Part shown: piece by piece, positions 1-7,077 of the stretch
How positions within the stretch are numbered: the first letter of the stretch is position 1
Layout: every line of letters starts with the position of its first letter
Assembly (NCBI GenBank): GCA_029932035.1
Contig: JAOZQV010000002.1
Location: 17,150-31,686, forward strand
DNA: 14,537 nt
Direction of reading: 5' to 3'
Source: Deltaproteobacteria bacterium
GTDB lineage: Bacteria > Desulfobacterota > DSM-4660 > Desulfatiglandales > Desulfatiglandaceae
Translations under genes and position numbers: made by a program
The notes under the pieces: model-generated
What the model was told of the DNA's origin: nothing
Databases searched by the model: none
What the model saw: only the letters and a program-made list of their open reading frames with translations

Positions 1-8
1 AACCCGTA

Positions 9-1646
9 CTACGCCTTTCTCTTACGCACCCTGTCCTTGATCCTGTTTATATGGCCACGTCCCATACCCTTGACTTCGCAGCCCAGCTCGAAATACTCTT
101 CGATCTTCCCGTCATCCAGGATCCCAAAGCAGTCCACAACCGCCAAAGGCCCGCCGGCCATCCTGACCACCTCTTTCGGATCCAGTTCTAAGTAGGGCTT
201 GTGACGAACAGCAAAGATGACAGCATCTGATCCCTCCAATGCCTTGCCCAAATCTGCGGTCATAGAAAACTCAGAGAGGTGTTCCTGGTTGCGGAAAAAC
301 CGGGACCAGCTTGCGCCCACTGCTGGGTAGGAATCCTGTTTTTCAAGTTCCCACCAGTGTTGCACGTAGGCATCATGGGCCTTGATATCGGCCCCCATTT
401 CAGTCAGTTTTCGAACAATGATTTCTGATCCGCTGTAGCGTGTATCCCCAACATCCTCCCGGTAAGAGGCCCCTAACAAAGTGATCTGCGAAGCGGCAAC
501 AATACGTCCCATATTTCTCAGGGCGTCACGCACCAACTGGGCCGCATGGAGGGCCCTTGTGTCATTTATGTTGATCGCCTCAGGGGTAATTTTGAATATG
601 TCATTCTCAAACCCCATTAGATGTTTGTATGCCCAGACGCCTAACCCACCATCCTTGGGAAGGCAATAACCCCCTATTCCGGGTCCGGGAAACATTATAT
701 TGCTATGCGTGGGACGGACCTTGATGGCATTGATAACCTTAACAATGTCAACCCCGTTGGTCTCGGCAAAGAGACTCCATTCATTGAGAAAGGCCAATAT
801 GGTCGCCCTGTAGCTGTTTTCCACGATCTTACAGGTCTCGCTCTCGATCGGTCTGTCAAGCACTGTCAGGGGATACTCCTCCACATTGAGGACCTCTGAC
901 AGGAAACGGGTAACCCTCGCCCTGCTTTCCTGGTTTATCCCGCTGCACACACGCCAGAAATCCCTGACCGATCTCACATACTCCCTCCCGGGCATTACCC
1001 TCTCGAAGCTGTGCGCCAACAGCGGTTCATCATCAATCTCCCGTGCCTTAAAGCCCTTCTTTATGAGGGGATAGGCTATATATTCGGTGGTCCCCGGGGG
1101 CACGGTGGTTTCTATCAAGACCATACAATCAGGAGATATCTTTGTTCCAATTATCTTGAAACTCTCTTCCAATGCCCCAATTTCTGCAAAACCTTTCCTG
1201 AGATTACCCAATTCCTCCTTGAGAAAATCGCATTGAACATCTAAGACCAAAACGTCTGCCAATTTGAGGGCATCGTAGGTGAAGGTGGCAGTAAGGGTCT
1301 TCTTCTCGGTTACACACCGCTCTATCAGGGGGGCCACCTCCGGGTCCTCGGCCTTGACCGGGGATATGCCTCGATTAAAAAGTGGGATCTTCCAAAAGCT
1401 GCGGGGACTCGGCCTCTGCATACCGATGACGAACTTGTTGGGTTTCCCTGTTTTCTTATCCACGGAGTCGGCCACCACACCGGCCATAACAGCCCCAACA
1501 AATCCGAGACCCATAACCACTACTATCTCAAACCCCTCTTCACGCCGTGCCTCTACCAGCTCTTTTAATCTGTCGTATTCCTTTAGATTATCGTCCTCGG
1601 CAGGAAGGGCAAATCTCTCCCCATCCGGGCTTATCGAATATTCCAT
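9..1646 (-). CDS. Nucleotide-sugar dehydrogenase (UDP-glucose/GDP-mannose DH family, WecC/VipA-like)
   Basis: This predicted cytoplasmic NAD-dependent enzyme oxidises the C6 hydroxyl of a nucleotide sugar to a carboxylate, which feeds surface-polysaccharide synthesis. Seen in the 545 residues: a Rossmann glycine motif VVVMGLGFVGAVMAG (about 42-56), TTVPPGTTE (about 180-188), SFERVMPG (213-220), the central-domain helix with ESETCKIVENSYRA (K273 and N277 are the expected catalytic pair), and the active-site GPGIGGYCLPKDGG with nucleophile C328. The C-terminal UDP-binding domain (about 385-530) is present. It is longer than the usual 430-residue member: about 40 extra residues precede the Rossmann fold and there are insertions (around 60-110). 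It follows the SUMF1-fold gene by 34 bp and is probably cotranscribed with it. GGAGG lies 12 nt before the ATG, a long spacing, but no better in-frame start exists. Sugar specificity cannot be read from sequence. The family is certain; calling it WecC/VipA-type is likely. Confidence 0.93.
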   Translation of the reverse strand: MEYSISPDGERFALPAEDDNLKEYDRLKELVEARREEGFEIVVVMGLGFVGAVMAGVVADSVDKKTGKPNKFVIGMQRPSPRSFWKIPLFNRGISPVKAEDPEVAPLIERCVTEKKTLTATFTYDALKLADVLVLDVQCDFLKEELGNLRKGFAEIGALEESFKIIGTKISPDCMVLIETTVPPGTTEYIAYPLIKKGFKAREIDDEPLLAHSFERVMPGREYVRSVRDFWRVCSGINQESRARVTRFLSEVLNVEEYPLTVLDRPIESETCKIVENSYRATILAFLNEWSLFAETNGVDIVKVINAIKVRPTHSNIMFPGPGIGGYCLPKDGGLGVWAYKHLMGFENDIFKITPEAININDTRALHAAQLVRDALRNMGRIVAASQITLLGASYREDVGDTRYSGSEIIVRKLTEMGADIKAHDAYVQHWWELEKQDSYPAVGASWSRFFRNQEHLSEFSMTADLGKALEGSDAVIFAVRHKPYLELDPKEVVRMAGGPLAVVDCFGILDDGKIEEYFELGCEVKGMGRGHINRIKDRVRKRKA

Positions 1647-1663
1647 ATAGTATAGTTGCCTCC

Positions 1664-1684
1664 TTGTTATTTGTTACTTGTTAT
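1664..1684. repeat. Tandem heptamer (TTGTTAY)x3
   Basis: On the plus strand TTGTTAT, TTGTTAC and TTGTTAT follow one another with an exact 7-bp period. The third copy contains the stop codon (TAA on the minus strand) of the SUMF1-fold gene, and the array abuts the GGAGG of the dehydrogenase gene. It may be a slippage product or one member of a family of intergenic heptamer tracts; a second tract of different sequence occurs near 10713-10740. Confidence 0.6.
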
Positions 1685-2517
1685 TCGGCCTCTCTGACAA
1701 GTCTGAAACCGGTGGTTTGATACCTGTTGGCGGGGTTACTTAAATTTCTGTATGCACATCGACATCTTGCCCCTGGCCCGTACCAGCTTCCTCCCCTGCG
1801 AACCCTGTCAGATCCTGAGCTGGACCCTCTCGGGTCTACAACGGCATCTGTGCCATAACGTCCATACCAATCCTGGCACCACTCATAGACATTTCCTTCC
1901 ATGTCATAAAGCCCCCATGCATTCGGCTTATAGCTCTTAGCAGGGGCAGGCTGATCAGCCGGCAAACCCTTCGATTTAACATAATTCTCACACACGTCCA
2001 TTTTCAACGTGTTATTGCCGTACATGGCATCCTTGCAATCAATGGTCTTGCCCCAGGCATAGGCTGAGGTAGTCCCCGCCCTGCATGCGTATTCCCATTC
2101 CGCCTCTGTAGGGAGCCGATAGACACCCCCATTGAGGGCATTCAATTTCTCAATAAAATCGATGCAGTCCTGCCAGGAGACCTTCACCACCGGCATATCA
2201 TCTGTCCCTTTTTTTCTGAAAAAAAATCGTTTTCCCATTACGGCCCGCCACTGTTTTACCGTCACTTCCGTTGTCTGCATATAAAAAGCCTGGCTTATGG
2301 TTACCTGACGCTCTATCTCGTTCCCTCTTCGATTTGGTTCATCCTGAGGGCTGCCCATTTTGAAGGCGCCACCCGGTATCAGCACAAACTCCATCCCAAT
2401 GGAATTGGTTATGGTCTTTTCCAAGGCATTCACGGGAAGAGGCGAAAGAGAGTTAAATATTAAGGCTGCAAAAATCAGGATGGATAACCTCATTGAATAT
2501 CTTAGTATATTAACCAT
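1681..2517 (-). CDS. Secreted SUMF1/formylglycine-generating-enzyme-fold protein, probably without FGE activity
   Basis: Seen: a hydrophobic N-terminal segment (about 10-31, ending PVNALEK) typical of a Sec signal peptide, then an FGE-sulfatase/SUMF1 domain filling the rest of the 278 residues. Landmarks are SIGMEFVLIPGGAFKMGS (39-56), LPTEAEWEYACRAG (135-148), GLYDMEGNVYEW (202-213) and the C-terminal RRGGSW...RCAYR...TGFRLVRE (240-276). In true formylglycine-generating enzymes two cysteines sit just after the GGS motif and do the oxidation; here that place reads WYGPGAR, with glycine where the first catalytic Cys would be, so oxidation of a sulfatase cysteine is unlikely. Such members serve as nonheme-iron enzymes (EgtB, PvdO) or as ligand-binding folds. 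No sulfatase gene is nearby. The chosen ATG has GGGGG 11 nt upstream; a second ATG at codon 9 would also keep the signal peptide. Fold certain, function unknown. Confidence 0.9.
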   Translation of the reverse strand: MVNILRYSMRLSILIFAALIFNSLSPLPVNALEKTITNSIGMEFVLIPGGAFKMGSPQDEPNRRGNEIERQVTISQAFYMQTTEVTVKQWRAVMGKRFFFRKKGTDDMPVVKVSWQDCIDFIEKLNALNGGVYRLPTEAEWEYACRAGTTSAYAWGKTIDCKDAMYGNNTLKMDVCENYVKSKGLPADQPAPAKSYKPNAWGLYDMEGNVYEWCQDWYGRYGTDAVVDPRGSSSGSDRVRRGGSWYGPGARCRCAYRNLSNPANRYQTTGFRLVREAE

Positions 2518-2752
2518 TGGTGTCAGTGCCCCCTATCTGTAGGATTGCGGATTTAAACCGGAACATGTTTTAGTGATAAAACTAAGGCGCTTACATGGCT
2601 TATTCCTGTATCAACCTTCATACCAGGGTTATCAATGTGAGTACAAGTTCTTAGCATCGCAATGATTGTCGAAACTACCGTAATCGTTCAATTGCCGGTG
2701 AAGATATCAAAAAACATGGATGAGGGGAAGGGAAAAATACCAATGGGGGTTC
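2518..2752. other. Intergenic spacer without a visible gene
   Basis: This 235-bp gap separates the end of the amidohydrolase gene from the SUMF1-fold gene, both on the minus strand. No ORF with family resemblance and no strong intrinsic terminator is seen. The best -35-like hexamers on the minus strand (TTGATA, TTGAAC) lack a good partner -10. The size suggests that the downstream pair has its own promoter, but I cannot place it. Confidence 0.5.
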
Positions 2753-3523
2753 CTATATCATCCCTGCAATCTCTTCAAGACATCCGCGAACCTTCGATCT
2801 TACATCTGCTAATCTGCCCGACGAGATTTTCCCGGTTCCCACCCCTGTAAAAAGATCCTGGTTGATCTCGATCTGAACAGCGAACTTCTCCCTGTCAGCA
2901 AATGCCTCGGCATAATGGGTCGAAATAAAACCGGCTGTGTAGGGGTCATTTATAGAAACAGAAAATCCTGCCCTTAAAAAGACCTGTTTCATCAAACTCA
3001 ACGACCCTGAAGGGCAGGTAGTTTTTCCAAGGGCCGGGATCATCTTTCCCCTATGATCACCGTTGTTACTCAGGAGTATATCCTTCCTTTTCTTGCCAGC
3101 ATCCGGGGCCTCGGAAGGACCGATACCGCAGAGGGAGTGACAGTCAATGAGACCTTTGATATACGGTCGCGCCAACGCCTCTCTCAGTCGATTGTGATAA
3201 GGCCGGTAATATTTCCGGAGACGGTCTGAGATTTCCTTTTCATCCGGGGCCCCATTCTCATGATAGATTGAACGTCCGAAATAGTCTATCCGCGCAATCA
3301 CACCCTTATGATCCCGGCGCACGGGGTCTCTGTTCAAATCCACCACAAGTCTGCTCCATTGAGAGCACAAAATATCTTCCGCATCTAAAGTGGCAAAGAT
3401 CTCTCTCGCCCCCAAATCTATGGAATCTGCTATTTTATCATTGCTGAGAACAAAGTCCGCTCTTATCCCCTCAGGTATCCTCCCGGAACAGTGTGGCACA
3501 GATATGACAAAGGGAAGTTTCAC
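2753..3523 (-). CDS. N-formylglutamate amidohydrolase-family protein (GTG start)
   Basis: The family hydrolyses N-formyl-amino acids, classically N-formylglutamate to glutamate plus formate in histidine degradation (HutG), using a metal site. Seen in 256 residues, a normal length: FVISVPHCSG (5-14), RLVVDLNRDP (58-67), GLIDCHSLCG (124-133), ISTHYAEAFADREKF (200-214) and VQIEINQDLF (216-225). These are the conserved His, Asp, Glu and Arg positions of the fold. The start is GTG with GGGAG 7 nt upstream; no ATG fits better. It is last in the string of chaperone genes, 90 bp after the zinc-ribbon gene, and no hut gene is in the window, so histidine catabolism is not supported by context. It may act on another N-acyl amino acid or peptide. 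Family firm, substrate open. Confidence 0.88.
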   Translation of the reverse strand: MKLPFVISVPHCSGRIPEGIRADFVLSNDKIADSIDLGAREIFATLDAEDILCSQWSRLVVDLNRDPVRRDHKGVIARIDYFGRSIYHENGAPDEKEISDRLRKYYRPYHNRLREALARPYIKGLIDCHSLCGIGPSEAPDAGKKRKDILLSNNGDHRGKMIPALGKTTCPSGSLSLMKQVFLRAGFSVSINDPYTAGFISTHYAEAFADREKFAVQIEINQDLFTGVGTGKISSGRLADVRSKVRGCLEEIAGMI

Positions 3524-3613
3524 TACCCATCTCCCTGCAGGTTGCTGGTCGAAGATCCCGTTTTTAAACGGGGATACTGGAAGCTTGACGAAGACACCGT
3601 GATCATATCGAAT

Positions 3614-3880
3614 TTATCCGGATTCAAGCCATGAGGTTAACAACAACAGCCGTCTTCCCGCCTCGGTTTGATGCAGATTCTGCGACTTTGTTGCAAGGAC
3701 ATGGGCTTTTTGAAAGTCATGCGAATGGATGGCTCTTATGGCGTTCTTGCGGCAAATCTGTGCCTCGGCAACGATTGTCATGATAATGGAGAGATCTGCG
3801 CCGCATCGCGAGCACTCCCTCCTTGACCTGAATTTTGCCCTGCACACCGGGCAGCGAAAAGATGTTTCAGTCCCCATCAT
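3614..3880 (-). CDS. Small zinc-ribbon protein coupled to the Hsp70 gene
   Basis: An 88-residue protein with no enzyme domain. Residues 8-30 form a zinc ribbon, C10-x2-C13-x9-C23-x2-C26 (FRCPVCRAKFRSR then CSRCGADL). The remainder (about 30-85) looks like a helical hairpin resembling one TPR unit: SHDFQKAHVLATKSQNLHQT then GRRLLLLTSWL. The start is taken at the first ATG of an ATGATG doublet: the upstream TGA of the Hsp70 gene overlaps it as ATGA (4 bp), and GAAGG of the Hsp70 coding end supplies the ribosome site. A longer frame beginning at 3922 would lie inside the Hsp70 gene and adds no conserved sequence. Tight coupling implies roughly matched synthesis with the Hsp70, so an adaptor or client-binding role is the reasonable inference. 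I recognise no named family. Confidence 0.8.
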   Translation of the reverse strand: MMGTETSFRCPVCRAKFRSRRECSRCGADLSIIMTIVAEAQICRKNAIRAIHSHDFQKAHVLATKSQNLHQTEAGRRLLLLTSWLESG

Positions 3881-5778
3881 TTGCCTTCGACGAAAAAAAG
3901 CAACTCCTTCAATTCCTCGCATACCCCGGTCAACATCTCGGAATCCTTAGAAGTTAGGGCTGATTCAATCTGTTCATTAAGGTCGATTGCTTCCTCCTTG
4001 TCCTCATCGTGCATGCCGTCAAGAAGCCCGCGGCTACGTTCCAGGAGGGCTCTGGCATCACTGCACGCCTGTGACCATGCAGCGCCCCCCTCGTGCGCGC
4101 CGCCCGCAAATTCCTCCGGTTCTGAAACAGACAGGATATCCCGTTCCCTCCCTTTCTTCGCTGCCGGGAATTGAATAACGTTATTCTTAAAGTCCTTTTC
4201 TTCCTCTGCCTCTCCTGATTCGAGGTCATCAAACAGGGCGTCAACCTCGACGGAACGGGCATTATAAAGCTCTTGCAGACGCTTTTTGGCGGTGGCGATC
4301 TCTCCGGCGCTCATCGGTTTGAGCGCGTTATCAATGGTTATCTGCTTTGATTTGCCGGTCGCTTTTTCTATGGCCGTCACCTTCAGGATACCGTCGATGT
4401 CAAGACTCATTTTACATAGGACGGTGTTTGGTTCATCACCGGTATTGAGGCCCTTTACCCGGAAATTTCCCAACGGAATATTTTTGAGCGCGTCCGGTTC
4501 TTCTCCCTGATAGATCTCTATTTCCACCTCTGTCTGAAATGGAAATGAGGTGTAATACTTCTCTGTGCGCGTGACCGGAAGGGGGGTGTTGGATCGGATG
4601 ATGGGATGGTAGCAATGGGCGTAGGGAAATCCTTCCCGTTCTCCAAGATAAGATGGGCCAAAGGAATAGGGGGTAACATCAACCAGGACCCTCTCCACAT
4701 CATGCCCCGAGAGTCTTGATGCCAACACGCCTGCTCCCAGGGAGACACACAGGTCCGGGTGAATATCGTGGCGGGGTGTGACTCCGGCGCGTTCTTCAAG
4801 CGCCTTTAAAACCACAGGGATCCTCGTTGATCCGCCAACGAGCAGGATGGCGTCAAGGTCTTCCTGCTTTTTTCCCGCGTCCTTCATGGCCTTGGACACA
4901 CAATCAAGGGTAGACTCGATAAGGGGATTGATCATCTCCTCAAATTCTTCGCGGGACAGCTCGGTTTCCATGTGGAGAGGTTTTCCGTCAGTGTTGGCCA
5001 GGGCCTCTTCACGTATTTTCACAAAGGGCTCGAAGCTGAGCCTCTTCTTTGCCTCCTCCGCGGCCCGCCAGAGCCGGGAGAGGGATGCGGGATAGCCGTT
5101 CCGGAGGTCAATCCCATGCTCGTCGCGGAATTCATTGAGAAGGCGGTCAACCAACAGTTGATCAAAATCATCCCCACCCAAACGATTGTTTCCATGGCTT
5201 GCCAACACTTCGGTGACATCATCTTCAATAGTTACGATTGAAACATCAAAGGTCCCGCCGCCAAGGTCATAAATCATCACAGTGCGTCTTTCATCAGATC
5301 CATACCCATAGGCAAGGCTTGCCGCCGTGGGTTCATTGAGTATCCTGATTACTTCAAGCCCTGCCAGTTCCCCTGCTTCACGCGTGGCGTTTCGCTGGGC
5401 ATCTGAGAAATAGGCCGGAACGGAAATGATCGCCTTTCTCACGGGACTACCAATTCGTTTTTTGGTCCATTCCACCAATTCCCTGAGAAGGATGGCGGAT
5501 ATCTCCTGGGGCGAAAAGGTCCTGTGGCCCAATGTCACTTTCTCCTCGCTCCCCATCCGCCGTTTGATGCTGCGCACGGTAAGCTCGGGATAGAGCAGTT
5601 GCTGATTCCTGGCAGAGGCGCCTATAAGGAGTTCACCTGCCTTGGAAAGCCCAACGCATGATGGGAGCATTTGTGTATTTCCTGAACCTATGATTTGCAC
5701 CTTATTGTCGAAAAATGCGGCAATCTCGGAATTGGTGGTTCCAAGATCAATGCCGACAATGATGTCGGAATTATTCAT
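3877..5778 (-). CDS. Divergent Hsp70 / DnaK-like chaperone
   Basis: ATP-driven chaperone expected to work in the cytoplasm with the J and GrpE proteins encoded just upstream. Seen in 633 residues: phosphate-1 loop GIDLGTTNSE (9-18), VPAYFSDAQR (120-129), NEPTAASLAYG (148-158), phosphate-2 DLGGGTFDVS (171-180), adenosine motif GGSTRIP (315-321) and interdomain linker VLVDVTP (364-370). R165, before TVMIYDLGGG, matches the DnaK arginine that contacts the Asp of HPD in J proteins. The substrate-binding region is unusual. After the linker is an insertion, GEREGFPYAHCYHPII (379-394), before the NTPLPV strand. The lid is shortened and preceded by an acidic linker (515-530), and no DnaK-type acidic tail is present. 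The N-terminal ATPase half is well conserved, so it is probably active. SD AGGAGG lies 7 nt before the ATG. It is an accessory Hsp70 rather than housekeeping DnaK, judged from divergence and neighbours. Confidence 0.95.
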   Translation of the reverse strand: MNNSDIIVGIDLGTTNSEIAAFFDNKVQIIGSGNTQMLPSCVGLSKAGELLIGASARNQQLLYPELTVRSIKRRMGSEEKVTLGHRTFSPQEISAILLRELVEWTKKRIGSPVRKAIISVPAYFSDAQRNATREAGELAGLEVIRILNEPTAASLAYGYGSDERRTVMIYDLGGGTFDVSIVTIEDDVTEVLASHGNNRLGGDDFDQLLVDRLLNEFRDEHGIDLRNGYPASLSRLWRAAEEAKKRLSFEPFVKIREEALANTDGKPLHMETELSREEFEEMINPLIESTLDCVSKAMKDAGKKQEDLDAILLVGGSTRIPVVLKALEERAGVTPRHDIHPDLCVSLGAGVLASRLSGHDVERVLVDVTPYSFGPSYLGEREGFPYAHCYHPIIRSNTPLPVTRTEKYYTSFPFQTEVEIEIYQGEEPDALKNIPLGNFRVKGLNTGDEPNTVLCKMSLDIDGILKVTAIEKATGKSKQITIDNALKPMSAGEIATAKKRLQELYNARSVEVDALFDDLESGEAEEEKDFKNNVIQFPAAKKGRERDILSVSEPEEFAGGAHEGGAAWSQACSDARALLERSRGLLDGMHDEDKEEAIDLNEQIESALTSKDSEMLTGVCEELKELLFFVEGK

Positions 5779-5785
5779 TTCATCT

Positions 5786-5791
5786 CCTCCT
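5786..5791 (-). promoter_or_regulatory. Strong Shine-Dalgarno of the Hsp70 gene
   Basis: The minus strand reads AGGAGG, 7 nt before the ATG at 5778. It is the strongest ribosome site in the chaperone string and follows its widest internal gap upstream of the zinc ribbon (69 bp). This fits higher translation of the Hsp70 than of its partners. Confidence 0.7.
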
Positions 5792-5847
5792 GTTCAATTA
5801 AGTATTGTCTGTCTCAGAGCACACAGAGCGAGAAAAAGGTAGAATTC

Positions 5848-6762
5848 TCAATCCTTCAATTCCGTGTTATTCGCTTTTTCAGGCGTACGGGCTACTTTTA
5901 CCTGGGCAGGCTGAATTATTTCAGTATCGCTCATATATCCGGTCCGATATACTTCAAGCACTGTTCCGTCGGATACGTCGGTTCTCTCTTCGATATCCAC
6001 TGCGGTCATTAGGTTGGGATCAAACGGTTTACCCTCGCAGGAGATCGCGAACACACCAAACTGCTCTATTGTCTCGTCAAGTCTGTCAAGACCCAGACCA
6101 TACCCCTTTTTCAGAGAGGAGATGATTTCAGATGCGTGTTCAATGCCAGGGTTTTTACCATGGAGCAACTTCTTCAGCCAGTTGGGATTTTCATACATAT
6201 CCAGCTTCTGCTGACTCTCTTTCGTACTCCTCAGCCCGATGATCAGTCTTTCCCGAATGTCGAGCAAAACGTTTATGACATCGTGCCTGGCCCGGGCACG
6301 CGCCTCGATTTTTAAGTCGTTTTTATGCCCGGTCAGAACTGCATGCGCGCTTTCTGCCATACCCCTTGCATCGGCCACTGCCCCCCTGTGTGCCTCGCCG
6401 AGTTTTTCGACAGATGCACTCAGCCCGGACATGGATTTAAGCTCGTTGCTCAACTCCCTGAAGGCTCGGCCCTGCAACTTGACTTCCTGAGTCAGCGCCG
6501 TCATGGCCGACCATGTCGAATAGAGGTCATCCTTGTTGCCTGAACTGTTTCCCGCTTCGAGTTCTGAAAGCAATTCCGCTTCAATCCCTTCAAGCGGTTT
6601 TTCTTCTGCCAAAACTTCATCAAGCCACTTTTCAAAACGCAGCATGATTTGGTCTTTAGCCGGTTTTCTCTGTTTGGGCCTCCTCGAAAGATGCCTCTCG
6701 AACAGAAACCTCATCTCGCGAATCCTGGTTTTCCAACGTCCATTGCCCCATTTGCAATTCAT
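5848..6762 (-). CDS. GrpE-like nucleotide exchange factor with long N-terminal extension
   Basis: GrpE dimers release ADP from Hsp70. The C-terminal part is diagnostic: GVFAISCEGKPFDPNLMTAV (236-255) and SDGTVLEVYRTGYM (264-277), followed by EIIQPAQVKVAR (281-292), which is the GrpE beta-wing. Before it, residues about 85-235 are predominantly helical, as in the GrpE stalk, with ARHDVINVLLDIRERL (158-173) at the place of the usual VLDNLERAL segment. At 304 residues it is about half as long again as normal GrpE (about 200). The surplus is a basic N-terminal region (1-35) and an acidic helical stretch (40-80), plus an insertion with ENPNWLKKLLHGKNPG (191-206). The gene starts directly after the J-protein stop (TAG|ATG) with GGAG 6 nt before the ATG. 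It is presumably matched to the Hsp70 encoded downstream. The GrpE assignment is solid; the role of the extension is unknown. Confidence 0.9.
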   Translation of the reverse strand: MNCKWGNGRWKTRIREMRFLFERHLSRRPKQRKPAKDQIMLRFEKWLDEVLAEEKPLEGIEAELLSELEAGNSSGNKDDLYSTWSAMTALTQEVKLQGRAFRELSNELKSMSGLSASVEKLGEAHRGAVADARGMAESAHAVLTGHKNDLKIEARARARHDVINVLLDIRERLIIGLRSTKESQQKLDMYENPNWLKKLLHGKNPGIEHASEIISSLKKGYGLGLDRLDETIEQFGVFAISCEGKPFDPNLMTAVDIEERTDVSDGTVLEVYRTGYMSDTEIIQPAQVKVARTPEKANNTELKD

Positions 6763-7077
6763 CTATTTCTCCATGACGGCCAGCCACGGGCCGGACCCTA
6801 TGAACTCTCTTTTTGCCTCTTGATTGTCAAGCAAGGCAATCAATGATATTTCAGGGTCAACCGAGAACAACTGGGCACGAGCGCGGTGACGCGGATCGCT
6901 CAGTATTTCATAGGCATCCCGAATACGCTCAAATTCATCCGGGGCCCGGTCCGGCGGATACGCCTTTATCTTTTTCAGATAAGCCAGGCGAATCTCTTCT
7001 TCCCCTGAATCCCGCGACACCCCGAGTATCTTATGAGGGTCCTCATCCGGGAGGTATGGGATATATTCTCTTTTCAT
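6763..7077 (-). CDS. Small J-domain protein with PPD in place of HPD
   Basis: A 104-residue protein made almost wholly of a J domain: DPHKILGVSRDSGEEEIRLA (13-32, helix I and start of II), the loop AYPPDRAP (39-46), then DEFERIRDAYEILSDPRHRA (47-66, helix III). The invariant His-Pro-Asp that stimulates Hsp70 ATPase is Pro41-Pro42-Asp43 here: the histidine is replaced but the Asp that pairs with an Hsp70 arginine remains. The rest of the fold is well kept, including the Y-I-L-DP pattern, so this is a diverged functional J protein rather than decay. No G/F region, zinc domain or membrane segment is present. A short tail (70-104) ends with IGSGPWLAVMEK. It lies between the helical-repeat gene and the grpE-like gene with TAG|ATG at both borders; AAAGGA about 9 nt upstream is the ribosome site. 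The domain is certain; whether it stimulates ATP hydrolysis is open. Confidence 0.9.
   Translation of the reverse strand: MKREYIPYLPDEDPHKILGVSRDSGEEEIRLAYLKKIKAYPPDRAPDEFERIRDAYEILSDPRHRARAQLFSVDPEISLIALLDNQEAKREFIGSGPWLAVMEK

Noticed and set aside
2753..3523. Histidine utilisation (hut) operon member
   Set aside because: No hutH, hutU, hutI or hutF-like gene is in the window.
3557..3572. CCCGTTTTTAAACGGG palindrome before the amidohydrolase gene, considered as a terminator
   Set aside because: The stem has almost no loop and no T-run follows on the minus strand, so it would not stop transcription; it may be chance.
3954..4262. Overlapping minus-strand frame inside the Hsp70 gene
   Set aside because: Out-of-frame shadow of the Hsp70 C-terminal coding sequence; its composition shows no protein-like pattern.
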